A DNA stretch of 64,000 bases from Methylophilaceae bacterium 11 (GCA_000525025.1 JCKJ01000001.1:186001-250000), one strand, 5' to 3'. Positions 24,666 to 33,859 are shown, counted from the first letter of the stretch. Numbers and translations: made by a program. Notes: generated by a model not told the origin, from the letters alone.

Positions 24666-25229
24666 TTACACTTTCGAAGTTTGAAGTGCTTTGATATTGC
24701 GAAAAGCCAAGACAGTCAGCCAAGCGATAGCAAAATACATCATCGAGAAGCCCATCCAGCTAGGCAGATATTCCCAGCCATGTTGCATCGATTCGATCAC
24801 ACCGTTCGCTGGAAAGCGACCAGAGAATAGATAATAGGTTTGTGTGGAAATCACAAAGGCAATAAAAGTGGTCACCAGGCTTACCAATACATAAGGCAGA
24901 AGGTTGAATGCGTCATTTTGTTTGGCTAACCATACACCACCCAACCACATCGCGCCATAGGCTGGAATCAATCCCCAATAGCCATTGGTCAAGCAAAAGC
25001 CTTGTGCTGGATCAAATGCGGCGGCACCAAAATCAATCACCGTTGCTAACGTAAAAAAAGCAGCAAACCACAGCAAGCGGCTAGATAACTTGCTGCCTAA
25101 ATATATGCCACCCAACAAAAACAGCGCTAAGCTTGCATCTGGCAGTGCAACACTAGTGAGCACGTGGCTACCGCGTGTAAGCAACATAAAAAAAGCGAGG
25201 CCAGCAGCAATCAATAAATTTTTCTTCAT
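24666..25229 (-). CDS. Membrane protein of the cobalamin locus, ECF S-component-like
   Basis: A 187-residue protein with about six hydrophobic helices and short loops, the size and shape of substrate-binding S components of ECF vitamin transporters. It follows btuB by 36 bases and so falls under the cobalamin riboswitch. Together these suggest a role in inner-membrane passage of cobamides or their precursors. No ECF ATPases are in the window and I see no diagnostic motif, so the transport role is inference from context. Confidence 0.7.
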   Translation of the reverse strand: MKKNLLIAAGLAFFMLLTRGSHVLTSVALPDASLALFLLGGIYLGSKLSSRLLWFAAFFTLATVIDFGAAAFDPAQGFCLTNGYWGLIPAYGAMWLGGVWLAKQNDAFNLLPYVLVSLVTTFIAFVISTQTYYLFSGRFPANGVIESMQHGWEYLPSWMGFSMMYFAIAWLTVLAFRNIKALQTSKV

Positions 25230-25265
25230 TAGAAACCCTCTCTGTACATGGCCTCGATTATAGCA

Positions 25266-27110
25266 TTATTGCGGCTCGTAGCGGATATTCACAAACAGAT
25301 TTGCGCCTGGGGTGTTGTATGCAAACCCTGTGGTAGCAGGGTTGCCATCCAGGGCTAAATTGTAGTGTTTATCAAACACGTTGTTAGCGCGTGCTTGTAT
25401 GCTCCAGTCTGGGTTGATTTTGTACTGTGAGAGTAGGTTGAAAATCGTGTAGCCACCCATATTAAAATCATTTGCTGCATCGTTATAACGGCTAGATGCG
25501 CTAATGACTTCAGCGCCAAAACGCCAGTCTTGCCATGTGTAACCTACGTTCAGTTTGCCATTACGGTTAGCGCGACGCACTAGCAAATTATCATTGGTGA
25601 GATTACGGGGCGATTGAAAGTCAACATTCGCAGCAATGTCGAAATGTTCCCATTGTTGACTGGCAGCTAGTGATAAGCCTTGGATGCGTGCCTTACTAAT
25701 GTTCTCTATAGTAAATGTCGTTAAGTCAAAGCCGATCAAATCGCGGATACGATTTTCAAACGCAGTCGCGGACAAGCTAAGCCCATTGTTCTGGTATTTG
25801 ACACTTGCCTCTACGTTGTCAGATTTTTCCGGGCGTAAATTCGGATTGTTAAAGCCAGGGTAATATAAATCGTTAAAAGTAGGCGTTTTAAATGCATTGC
25901 CATAGCTGGCGGTGACTCGCCAGTGTTCGCTAATAGCAAAACCATAACCTAGGCCACCGGTGACATAATTGCCAAATTGGCTGTTATGGTCTTCGCGTAG
26001 ACTGGTATGTAGGCTATGCGCGCCAATGTTGGCTAAATAGCTGGCAACATAGCCTTCGTTGCTACGTTTGATTTTATCGTAATCGGTGTTCGAGTCGACT
26101 TTGTCATGTAGTCTATCGTACATGAATGTGAGTGTGCCAACTGGTAGGCTAAAGTCGTTTTGCCAGTTCACTTGTGTTTGACGTGTATTAAAGATGTCAC
26201 CCTGTGCCAAACTAAACTCATCAAACGTTTTGCTGTTATCGCGGCTCTCCGCTACGCGCAGCTTTGAAAGCCAGAACGAAGTGAATTGATTGTTGCTGAA
26301 TAGCGCAATAGATTGTTGCTCAAGTCTTGCTTTAGATGAAAAGTCCGGCGTCGCATTAAAACGGTTGTCAAAACGTGTGGTGCCGTCACTGTTGAAAAAT
26401 TGAATGCCTAACTCGTGGCCATCTGCGATTTTATGTGACACGTTGGCTGATGTAGCCAAATTGCGATAACCGTCATTGTCGTTCAGCGCATTATTGTTTG
26501 CATCTAAGGCCGAAAAACCACCGATATCACTGGCGGAAATGTTAAGTGCGTAGCTGGTATCACCGGCTTTTCCTCGCACACCGGCTGTGGCGATTTTTGT
26601 ATCATAAGTGCCGTAGCCTAAGCTGGCGAAAGGTTTGAAGCCATCGACCCCTTTTTTAGTGAAGATTTGAATCACGCCGCCGATGGCATCAGGCCCATAC
26701 AAGCTACTGGCTGGTCCGCGCAAAATTTCAATACGGTCAATCAATTGTATTGGCAAGTTTTCAAATGTCGCTGTGCCTGCAGTAGCTGATTGAATTCTAA
26801 CGCCATCGACCACCACCACCACATGGCTAGTATTGGTGCCACGCATAAAAATACCAGAAGCTTTACCTGCGCCGCCATTACTCGTGATTTCAACACCTGG
26901 TTGTAATTGCAATAATTCAACTAAAGTACTTTGGCCGCCTCGTTGGATTTGCTCTGAGTCAATCACGGTGACATCAGCAATCACTGCCTCACGTGGCTGA
27001 GGCACGCGTGTTGCGGTAACAACAACATCATTTAACTGAATATTTTCTGCCGAAAAAGCAGTATTGCTGAAAGCCAGTCCAATCAGACTGGCAATAATAG
27101 TTTTGTTCAT
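25266..27110 (-). CDS. btuB: TonB-dependent cobalamin receptor
   Basis: A 614-residue outer-membrane receptor. A signal peptide (MNKTIIASLIGLAFSNTAFS) is followed by the TonB box region DVVVTATR, the plug with ILRGPASSLYGPDAIGGV, and a 22-strand barrel ending FVNIRYEPQ. The ATG at 27110 is preceded by GAGA; the frame extends upstream into the riboswitch leader without a start signal. The cobalamin riboswitch immediately upstream identifies the ligand as B12 rather than a siderophore. Confidence 0.95.
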   Translation of the reverse strand: MNKTIIASLIGLAFSNTAFSAENIQLNDVVVTATRVPQPREAVIADVTVIDSEQIQRGGQSTLVELLQLQPGVEITSNGGAGKASGIFMRGTNTSHVVVVVDGVRIQSATAGTATFENLPIQLIDRIEILRGPASSLYGPDAIGGVIQIFTKKGVDGFKPFASLGYGTYDTKIATAGVRGKAGDTSYALNISASDIGGFSALDANNNALNDNDGYRNLATSANVSHKIADGHELGIQFFNSDGTTRFDNRFNATPDFSSKARLEQQSIALFSNNQFTSFWLSKLRVAESRDNSKTFDEFSLAQGDIFNTRQTQVNWQNDFSLPVGTLTFMYDRLHDKVDSNTDYDKIKRSNEGYVASYLANIGAHSLHTSLREDHNSQFGNYVTGGLGYGFAISEHWRVTASYGNAFKTPTFNDLYYPGFNNPNLRPEKSDNVEASVKYQNNGLSLSATAFENRIRDLIGFDLTTFTIENISKARIQGLSLAASQQWEHFDIAANVDFQSPRNLTNDNLLVRRANRNGKLNVGYTWQDWRFGAEVISASSRYNDAANDFNMGGYTIFNLLSQYKINPDWSIQARANNVFDKHYNLALDGNPATTGFAYNTPGANLFVNIRYEPQ

Positions 27111-27269
27111 TCTCTTTTCCCTGATGTACACGCGTCCCCGCATGCAAGATGCATTGTATGAATGGGAATACATTGAGATGAACAGACCGCAACGGGGGCA
27201 ATAACGCATGGCACTCGTTTTGATGTACCGTCACCCCGCGGCATTTCCAAACTTTGCCCATGATTGAGC

Positions 27270-27470
27270 GTATGTTGTGTAGGCCGGTCTCCGGGCTTGT
27301 GACAATCTGATTTACGCCTTCCCAAGCGAATGTAGCTCAGTGGCATGTGGTAAATCTCAAATCACTTACCGTTGCGGGGGCAGCACAGGAATAATTGCGT
27401 AAAACACAATGCACCTGTTTCCCAGTTTCACCGGATTGCAGAAATGCAATCCGGCACCTAACAACAGGCG
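27270..27470 (-). promoter_or_regulatory. Cobalamin (AdoCbl) riboswitch
   Basis: The minus strand carries the canonical elements in order: TTAGGTGCCGG, GGGAAACAGGTG, GCTGCCCCCGCAACGGTA, GCCACTG and the B12 box AAGCCCGGAGACCGGCC. It ends about 170 bases ahead of the btuB start. Binding of adenosylcobalamin should reduce btuB expression. The hairpin ATTGCATTTCTGCAAT forms part of the variable arm. Confidence 0.97.
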
Positions 27471-27598
27471 TTATTATAGCGAAGTAACCGCTGACTTAAA
27501 AATTTTTATACAACAGAAATTTTGAAACATGCTAATTCACTTTGAATAGTGAACGTTAGCTATTGACGCTAATGAATTTTTTCAATTATAGTGGGCGC

Positions 27599-27802
27599 AT
27601 GGAGATTGATTTAAAAAGTTTAGAAGACAAAGTGAGTAAACTCATCGGCGTTTGTGCAACGTTGCGCGATGAGAATCAGCAATTGCGATCTGAACTGACC
27701 AAAGCGGCGCAAGACTCTGCACGTCTCAAAAGCAATATGCTGCAAGCCAGTGACCAGTTGGAAACTTTACTTGGCACTTTGCCGGCTGAGGGGCAATCTT
27801 AA
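27599..27802 (+). CDS. ZapB-like coiled-coil cell division protein (DUF904 type)
   Basis: A 67-residue coiled coil from end to end (LEDKVSKLI, LRDENQQLRSEL, LLGTLP). Proteins of this sort precede zapA in betaproteobacteria and are thought to act with ZapA at the division ring. ATG at 27599 chosen because the coiled coil begins there. The stop overlaps the zapA start (TAATG), so translation is coupled. Confidence 0.85.
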   Translation: MEIDLKSLEDKVSKLIGVCATLRDENQQLRSELTKAAQDSARLKSNMLQASDQLETLLGTLPAEGQS

Positions 27803-28104
27803 TGGCTTCAAAACCAATTGATATTGAGATTCTAGGTCGTGAGTTCACAGTATCTTGCACAGACGATGAGCGCCAGGGCTTGCTGGAAGCGGTGGATTAC
27901 TTAGACCATAAAATGCGCGAAATTCGCGATGCGGGAAAGATTGTGGGCGTGGAACGAATTGCTATTATGGCAGCTCTGAACATTTCTCATGAGTTGCTAA
28001 ATACTAAATCTGGTGGAGTTGACGTGGGTGATATTAAGCGTAGGATGTTTACTATGCAAAACCAGATTGATGAGGCGATTTCTTTGCAAAATAAGCTGTT
28101 GTAG
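27802..28104 (+). CDS. zapA: Cell division protein ZapA
   Basis: A 100-residue protein with the ZapA N-terminal segment (PIDIEILGREFTVSC), the LLEAVDYLDHKM helix and a C-terminal coiled coil. ZapA bundles FtsZ filaments at the Z-ring. The order zapB-like, zapA, 6S RNA is conserved in many proteobacteria and supports the assignment. Confidence 0.94.
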   Translation: MASKPIDIEILGREFTVSCTDDERQGLLEAVDYLDHKMREIRDAGKIVGVERIAIMAALNISHELLNTKSGGVDVGDIKRRMFTMQNQIDEAISLQNKLL

Positions 28105-28176
28105 CCAAATCACTTCATTTCAACGTCACAAATACGTTTTAACATCCTAAAACATAATCTTTTGGCGTAACGTTTT

Positions 28177-28366
28177 CTTTGGTGTTGCCTGAGTCTAAAT
28201 TCCTTGAACTAGTCTTTGTTATAGGTTTCGGCTATTCGGGTGCGGTGTGATCGCTCTAAATTGGGTCTGCTTTTAAGTAGCCCTTGGTGAGTGAACCTAA
28301 AGCGCTTTAGGCTGTTACCACCTGAACTTTTTTGGTTCAGGATTAACGGCTCAGGTAACACCAAAG
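28177..28366 (+). ncRNA. ssrS: 6S RNA
   Basis: A region of about 190 bases directly after zapA. Its ends form a 16-base closing stem (CTTTGGTGTTGCCTGA with TCAGGTAACACCAAAG, one G-U type mismatch). Internal hairpins surround the large central bubble region. 6S RNA binds housekeeping RNA polymerase in stationary phase. Position after zapA, length and closing stem all agree with the family. Ends are placed by the stem only. Confidence 0.88.
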
Positions 28367-28372
28367 AGAATT

Positions 28373-28486
28373 AACCTTGTTGAAGTCTCGCTGACACTGC
28401 GTTACTTTCGTTCCTCGTACTTAGTGTACTGCGTTCGCTCAAATGCCTTGTTTTAGATTCGCTTGAACAAGGTTGCTCAAATGCCT
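28373..28486. repeat. Short palindromic element after 6S RNA
   Basis: Arms at 28373-28385 and 28462-28474 form a 13-bp inverted repeat with one mismatch. Inside is GTAC-TTAGT-GTAC (28417-28429). A 12-base direct repeat GCTCAAATGCCT occurs at 28437-28448 and 28475-28486. It holds no open frame and may be a dispersed repeat, MITE-like element or extra RNA hairpin. Confidence 0.5.
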
Positions 28487-28573
28487 CGTCTCAATTGATG
28501 TTATGCAAAGCGCCACTCAAACACCTTAAATTTTGATGTGTAAATTCAAAACTTTCTGAATTTGTTTTTATCT

Positions 28574-28933
28574 TTATCTCAGTGCGTGATATTTCAAATC
28601 CGCCAGACTCACAATGTCTAGGCATCTTTCGTGACAAGCTTCCAACACCACAGGCGGGGCGAAGCCTGCTTCTGAAGCTTCCAGCCAACGTGCAGCACAC
28701 ACACACCAGCGATCTCCGGCTTTGAGTCCGGTAAATCCAAACTCTAATCTTGGGGTGGAAAGATCATTGCCTTTGGAGAACGAAAATGCCAAGAACTCAT
28801 CTGTCATTTGTGCACATACGGTGTGACTGCCATTGTCTTCCGGCCCGGTTTCACAACAACCAGTACGTGTAAATCCGGTCATCGGGCTGGTGCTGCACGT
28901 TTGTAGTGGTGTGCCAAGTACATTTTTTGCCAT
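28574..28933 (-). CDS. DUF2237 family protein
   Basis: A 119-residue protein matching DUF2237: NVLGTPLQTCSTSPMTGF at the start, then TGCCETGPEDNGSHTVCA, GDRWCVCAARW and a C-terminal TCHE-like ACHERCL. Conserved Cys and His could bind metal. The function is unknown. The ATG at 28933 is chosen since family members begin with this segment. It is divergent from the EVE gene with 64 bases between. Confidence 0.9.
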   Translation of the reverse strand: MAKNVLGTPLQTCSTSPMTGFTRTGCCETGPEDNGSHTVCAQMTDEFLAFSFSKGNDLSTPRLEFGFTGLKAGDRWCVCAARWLEASEAGFAPPVVLEACHERCLDIVSLADLKYHALR

Positions 28934-28997
28934 TGCTATTCCATTTAAAACTAAGTCCATCGTATGATACGAGAAAATGATTAGACGAGATATAGAG

Positions 28998-29456
28998 ATG
29001 CGTTATTGGTTAATGAAGTCTGAGCCGGGGGATGTTTCGATTGATGATTTGGCGGCCAGACCGAATCAAACGGTAGATTGGTATGGTGTGCGCAATTATC
29101 AGGCACGTAATTTTATGCGCGATCAGATGCAAGTGGGTGATGGGGTGTTGTTCTATCATTCTAATTGTGAGGAACCCGGCGTGGCTGGTATCTGTGAGGT
29201 CAGTTCATTGGCGTACCCGGATCGCCTACAATTTGTGCAAGGTCATAAGTACTTTGACCCGAAAGCCACGCAGGAAACACCGCGCTGGTTTAATGTCGAT
29301 GTAAAACTAGTACGTAAAACACGCTTGCTCAGCTTGAAGGAGATGCGGGAAACGCCGGTATTAGAGGGTCTACGCATTTTGCAGCGCGGTAATCGGTTGT
29401 CCATCACGCCAGTAGATCCCAAAGATTGGGCGTATATTCTGGAGTTATTAAAGTAG
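28998..29456 (+). CDS. EVE domain protein
   Basis: A 152-residue single-domain protein. YWLMKSEPGDVSIDDL at the start, WYGVRNYQARNFMRD, and GVLFYHSNCEEPGVAGI are the standard EVE blocks (PUA-like fold). EVE proteins are thought to bind modified bases in DNA or RNA. The ATG at 28998 starts directly at the domain. It stands alone between DUF2237 and the FMN protein. Confidence 0.93.
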   Translation: MRYWLMKSEPGDVSIDDLAARPNQTVDWYGVRNYQARNFMRDQMQVGDGVLFYHSNCEEPGVAGICEVSSLAYPDRLQFVQGHKYFDPKATQETPRWFNVDVKLVRKTRLLSLKEMRETPVLEGLRILQRGNRLSITPVDPKDWAYILELLK

Positions 29457-29504
29457 GGCACGATGCATTATTTAAACTAAGTTACAACATTACAGGGGTA
29501 GCGC

Positions 29505-30158
29505 ATGTCAGATTTATACGGACCGCAACATCGGGCATTGCAGGCGGATTTCGATACCACGGCTTTGGCCGATGCAGTCAATAGCATTATTGTCGTGCCA
29601 GAGGTATTGCCGGAACATCAGGCGTTTATTGAAAGCCGTGATATGTTCTTTCTGACCACCATTGATCATCGTGGTTTCCCAACTTGCTCTTATAAAGGCG
29701 GCAATCCGGGAATTGTAAAAGTGGTGGACAGTAAGACCTTGGCTTTCCCCAGTTATGATGGCAATGGCATGTTTTTATCCATGGGCAACATGACACAAAA
29801 CCATAAAGTCGGCATGCTATTTATCGATTTTGAAACGCCGCATCGCGTGCGCGTGCATGGTACTGCCAGCGTGCATAAGCAGGATCCACTGCTGGCGGAA
29901 TACCACGAAGCACAGTTGATTGTGCGAGTGACAATAGAAGAGATGTTTATCAATTGTCCGCGTTATATTCACCGCTATACTCGTCAGCAAGCCAGTCAAT
30001 ACGTGCCGCAAACCCACTGTGAAACGCCCATCGCGCAGTGGAAGCGCATTGAACCGTTACAACCGGTATTGGATGCAGATACCCAAGCCAAAGCGGCGCA
30101 ACAAGGCTTAATCTCGCCGGAGCAGTACGGTGAGTTGGTGCAGCAAGGTAAGGGCTAA
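29505..30158 (+). CDS. Pyridoxamine 5'-phosphate oxidase family FMN-binding protein
   Basis: A 217-residue protein with a split-barrel flavin domain (FFLTTIDHRGFPTCSYKGG, FPSYDGNGMFLSMGN, VGMLFIDF, RVHGTA). It lacks the signature of true PdxH and belongs to the broader group of FMN or F420-type reductases of unknown substrate. AGGGG lies upstream of the ATG. A bidirectional terminator separates it from the convergent beta-propeller gene. Confidence 0.87.
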   Translation: MSDLYGPQHRALQADFDTTALADAVNSIIVVPEVLPEHQAFIESRDMFFLTTIDHRGFPTCSYKGGNPGIVKVVDSKTLAFPSYDGNGMFLSMGNMTQNHKVGMLFIDFETPHRVRVHGTASVHKQDPLLAEYHEAQLIVRVTIEEMFINCPRYIHRYTRQQASQYVPQTHCETPIAQWKRIEPLQPVLDADTQAKAAQQGLISPEQYGELVQQGKG

Positions 30159-30173
30159 CTTGAAAGCACGTAA

Positions 30174-30202
30174 TAAAAAAAGGCGCATGAAGCGCCTTTT
30201 TT
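30174..30202. terminator. Bidirectional terminator
   Basis: A perfect 8-bp stem (AGGCGC.T/A.GCGCCT) with A run on the left and T run on the right, between convergent genes. Confidence 0.87.
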
Positions 30203-30218
30203 GTTTAACTAAACGAAA

Positions 30219-31370
30219 TTACTTTTTAGTATCTAAGCTACCCATGGCTTTCGGATAAGTGACCAAACCCCAAGGCATATTTTTCACTTCTATTTGCTTG
30301 GTGACTTCAAGCTTCTCTGCATCAATGACAAATAGAGCATCTGACTTACCGCACGCTAACAGAATTTGTTTGTCATCCGGCGTAAAGCTAAAGTGCCAGC
30401 AACGATTGCCGGTTGGAATGTCTTTGATTTTTTCAAAGGTTTTAGCATCAAATACTTGCAGGGCTTTTTCTTTATTGGTGGCCACAAAAATGCGGTCGCC
30501 AGCATGGTTGAATGCAATGCCGTAAGGCGTTTGACCAGTATCAACCGTACGCAACACGTTGTAGTCTTTATCCAGTACTAAGAACTTATTGCCGAACTCC
30601 AATGTGGCCACATAGGTATTGCCATCGGGCGAAACTTTGATGCCGCGTGGACGGTCGCCATACTCGTGCGTGTGAATGGTTTTTACCAATTTACCATCTT
30701 CAATATTGTGGACAGTAATGGTGTTGTCTGCTTCATTGGTAATGACCAATTGTTTACCATCAGCGGAGAATTCGATGCCTTCGGTTTCTGGGCCGCCGGT
30801 GATTTCACGTACTTTCTCACCTTTGATTAAATCCACTACCGCAATTTTGGCTGGGATTTTTTCTTCGTCATCGTCATCATCTTCTTCCTCTGCTTTTTTT
30901 GCACCGGGTGCTGGTGGTGGTCCGCCTTTTGCACTTGGCTCAGAAGAAACATAAGCAAAATCACCTTTTATCCGTACGAACTCAGGATTTTTACCCACGG
31001 GGATTTGTTTTAACACTTCACCTGTGACTGTATCGATGACCGAGATACTCGCATTGCCACGGGTTGCAACAATCAGCTTTTTGCCATCATCTGTTACGCC
31101 TAGACCACGTGGGCCTTCTGCTTTCACATCGAATTGTTTTACTACGGACATTGCGGTTAAATCAATCACGCTGACGCCAGCATCTTGGCTGGTTACATAG
31201 GCCAAGTTAGTGCTGCTAATGGTGGTGGCGTCAGGGACGATAGGCTTTGCAGTTTCAGCTGGAATGGTTTCCGGGATGTTCTCTTGCTTGTCACAGGCGC
31301 TTAATCCGATTAACAATGCCATCATTAATACGTGCGTGCCTGTTGGCAATCGCGCAGAAGATAATTTCAT
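30219..31370 (-). CDS. PQQ-associated YVTN beta-propeller lipoprotein
   Basis: A 383-residue protein with a lipoprotein signal (LIGLSAC, Cys at about 26) and YVTN/NHL-type beta-propeller repeats (VIDLTAMSVVKQFDV, ISVIDTVTGEVLKQIPVG and others). Proteins of this kind are encoded with PQQ-dependent alcohol oxidation systems. A very acidic insert (EEEDDDDDEE, near residue 170) interrupts one blade and may bind calcium; that is only a guess. It is probably periplasmic, anchored in the outer membrane. The direct partner is not in the window. Confidence 0.82.
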   Translation of the reverse strand: MKLSSARLPTGTHVLMMALLIGLSACDKQENIPETIPAETAKPIVPDATTISSTNLAYVTSQDAGVSVIDLTAMSVVKQFDVKAEGPRGLGVTDDGKKLIVATRGNASISVIDTVTGEVLKQIPVGKNPEFVRIKGDFAYVSSEPSAKGGPPPAPGAKKAEEEDDDDDEEKIPAKIAVVDLIKGEKVREITGGPETEGIEFSADGKQLVITNEADNTITVHNIEDGKLVKTIHTHEYGDRPRGIKVSPDGNTYVATLEFGNKFLVLDKDYNVLRTVDTGQTPYGIAFNHAGDRIFVATNKEKALQVFDAKTFEKIKDIPTGNRCWHFSFTPDDKQILLACGKSDALFVIDAEKLEVTKQIEVKNMPWGLVTYPKAMGSLDTKK

Positions 31371-31517
31371 TCATATTCTCCAAAGTTGTTGTTATGCATC
31401 CTTATAGTTAAGGATTGCTTATTTTTGATTTAGTTTACTATTCAAGCAAAAAACATACTGGCTTGATATACGTAAAATAATGAATTAAATCATGTGGTTA
31501 AAATATGGGCTGGTTGA

Positions 31518-31558
31518 AGTGGCTCAAATCAGCCTAAATATGGTTGATTTGAGCCACT
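31518..31558. repeat. 14-bp perfect inverted repeat downstream of ilvA
   Basis: AGTGGCTCAAATCA and its complement are separated by 13 bases; outside them GGTTGAA and TTCAACC extend the symmetry. There is no T run. It may end the ilvA transcript or be a dispersed palindrome. Confidence 0.6.
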
Positions 31559-31581
31559 GGTGTTGGTTCAACCGTCAATCA

Positions 31582-33102
31582 TTAACCTAAAAATAATCGA
31601 TATGCTGGATTCTGCGATTCATCCCAATACGGGTAGCCCAATTGCTTCAGGAATGTCTCGAATGCAGTTTTTTCCTCTGGCGGCACTTGCATGCCAACCA
31701 GTACGCGACCAAAGTCTGCACCATGGTTACGGTAATGGAACAAGCTAATATTCCAGTTATGCCCCATGGACTCTAAGAAATTCATCAGCGCGCCCGGTTT
31801 TTCCGGAAACTCAAAACGGTACACTACTTCGTTAGTGGCTTGTGGTGCATGGCCGCCCACCAAATGGCGTAAATGTAGTTTGGCCACTTCATTGTGAGTA
31901 AGGTCTAGCGCGGGTAAGCCTTCTTTTTGTAACGCTGCGACCAATTGATCTGACTCTGTGGTGCTCTGAATTGCCACGCCCACAAAAATATGCGCATTCA
32001 CCGGATCTGAGTAGCGGTAGTTAAACTCGGTAATATTGCGATTGCCCAGTAAGCGGCAGAATGTTTTAAACGCACCCGGTTTTTCCGGAATCGTTACCGC
32101 TAGTACGGCTTCGCGCTGTTCACCTAACTCGGCGCGCTCTGCAATAAAGCGTAAGCGGTCAAAATTCATATTCGCGCCAGAAGCAACCCCAATCAGTGTT
32201 TTGCCAGTTAGGTTGTGGCGTTTTGCATACTCTTTTAAACCGGCAGTGGCGAGTGCACCCGCGGGTTCTAAAATACTGCGCGTGTCTTCAAACACATCTT
32301 TAATCGCGGCACAAATCGCGTCGTTATCGACGACGATCATTTCATCTACATATTGCTGACACAGTGCAAACGTGTGTTCACCTACTTGTTTGACCGCAGC
32401 GCCGTCTGCAAACAAGCCCACTTGCTCTAGCATGACGCGCTTGCCCGATTTAAGTGACTCGGTCATGGCTTCCGCATCTTTGGCTTCTACGCCGATGACT
32501 TTGATTTCTGGGCGCACAGCTTTGATGTAAGCGGCAATCCCCGCTAGCAAACCACCGCCGCCTACGCAGCAAAAAATGGCTTCGATGGGCTCGGGGTGAT
32601 CTTTCAGAATTTCTAGCGCAATGGTGCCTTGACCGGCAATCACATCGGGGTCATCGTAAGGATGCACAAACGTTAGGCCTTGGGATTTCTCCAGTTCCAG
32701 CGCGTGCACATACGCATCGGAATAACTGTCACCAAATAGCACGACTTCTGCGCCACGTGCTTTTACCGCGCTAATTTTGATCTGCGGCGTAGTGGTTGGC
32801 ATGACAATCACCGCTCTGCACCCCAATTTTTGTGCGCTCAATGCAACGCCTTGTGCATGATTACCTGCGCTGGCGCAAATCACCCCGCGTTGTAACGCAT
32901 CTGGCGACAGATTGGCCATTTTGTTATAAGCACCACGCAGTTTAAAAGAAAATACCGGCTGCATATCCTCACGTTTTAGGAGTACGCGGTTATGGATGCG
33001 GGCGGATAAATTTGACTGAAACTCTAAAGGGGTTTCTTTGGCAACGGCATACACTTTGGAATGCTCTATTTTTTCACGGTAAAGGGTAGCGGGTGTCTGC
33101 AT
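31582..33102 (-). CDS. ilvA: Threonine ammonia-lyase, biosynthetic
   Basis: A 506-residue PLP enzyme that makes 2-oxobutanoate from threonine for isoleucine synthesis. The PLP lysine lies in VFSFKLRGAYNKM, and the phosphate-binding Gly loop is CCVGGGGLLAG. Two C-terminal ACT-like regulatory domains begin TIPEKPGAFKTF and FEFPEKPGALMNF, the arrangement of the isoleucine-inhibited biosynthetic form. Length agrees with E. coli IlvA. It is divergent from rpiA. Confidence 0.95.
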   Translation of the reverse strand: MQTPATLYREKIEHSKVYAVAKETPLEFQSNLSARIHNRVLLKREDMQPVFSFKLRGAYNKMANLSPDALQRGVICASAGNHAQGVALSAQKLGCRAVIVMPTTTPQIKISAVKARGAEVVLFGDSYSDAYVHALELEKSQGLTFVHPYDDPDVIAGQGTIALEILKDHPEPIEAIFCCVGGGGLLAGIAAYIKAVRPEIKVIGVEAKDAEAMTESLKSGKRVMLEQVGLFADGAAVKQVGEHTFALCQQYVDEMIVVDNDAICAAIKDVFEDTRSILEPAGALATAGLKEYAKRHNLTGKTLIGVASGANMNFDRLRFIAERAELGEQREAVLAVTIPEKPGAFKTFCRLLGNRNITEFNYRYSDPVNAHIFVGVAIQSTTESDQLVAALQKEGLPALDLTHNEVAKLHLRHLVGGHAPQATNEVVYRFEFPEKPGALMNFLESMGHNWNISLFHYRNHGADFGRVLVGMQVPPEEKTAFETFLKQLGYPYWDESQNPAYRLFLG

Positions 33103-33199
33103 GCGAAATTTAAACCGTCATATTTTTATAAGCGGCTTTTGCGGTGTATGATATGAAATTATTTGTATTATAAAAGAAATAGTTAAGGATTTACTGAAA

Positions 33200-33859
33200 A
33201 TGGCTTATACGCAAGACGAATTAAAGCAACAAGTAGCAAAAGCAGCAGTGGAATATGTCAAAGAAGGCATTATTGGGGTGGGCACAGGGTCTACTGCCAA
33301 TTTCTTTATTGAAGAGCTGGCAAAAGTAAAACACAAAATTGAAGGCGCCGTTGCAAGCTCAGAAGCCACTGCGCAGCGTTTACGTGGTCACGGGATTCAA
33401 GTGTTCGATTTGAACAATATTGACGGTATGGATATCTATGTGGATGGTGCAGATGAAATTACTGAACACATGCACATGTTAAAAGGCGGCGGCGGCGCAC
33501 TGACACGTGAGAAAATTGTGGCGGCAGTGGCTAAAACATTTATCTGTATCTGTGATGAAACCAAATATGTGCCGGTGTTAGGTAAATTTCCGTTACCAGT
33601 AGAAGTGTTGCCAATGGCGCGTAGCCAAGTGGCGCGTGAGCTGGTAAAGCTAGGCGGTCAGCCAAAGCTGCGTGATTTCACGACAGACAACGGTAATGTG
33701 ATTTTAGATGTGTATGGGTTGACGATTTCTGATCCAGTAGCGATGGAAGCCAAGATTAATCAAATCGTGGGCGTAGTGACCAATGGCTTGTTTGCAGCAA
33801 GACCTGCGAACGTATTGTTACTTGCAACGTCTGAAGGTGTGAAAACCTACAAAAAGTAA
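33200..33859 (+). CDS. rpiA: Ribose-5-phosphate isomerase A
   Basis: A 219-residue enzyme interconverting ribose 5-phosphate and ribulose 5-phosphate, important here for the ribulose monophosphate cycle and nucleotide synthesis. Motifs: [21 protein letters not shown] with the catalytic Asp, and [17 protein letters not shown] precedes the ATG by ten bases. phoU follows after 82 bases. Confidence 0.96.
   Translation: MAYTQDELKQQVAKAAVEYVKEGIIGVGTGSTANFFIEELAKVKHKIEGAVASSEATAQRLRGHGIQVFDLNNIDGMDIYVDGADEITEHMHMLKGGGGALTREKIVAAVAKTFICICDETKYVPVLGKFPLPVEVLPMARSQVARELVKLGGQPKLRDFTTDNGNVILDVYGLTISDPVAMEAKINQIVGVVTNGLFAARPANVLLLATSEGVKTYKK

Noticed and set aside
28177-28486. Plus-strand small protein gene in the gap after zapA
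   Set aside because: No frame with a ribosome site exists; the closing stem and position identify 6S RNA instead.
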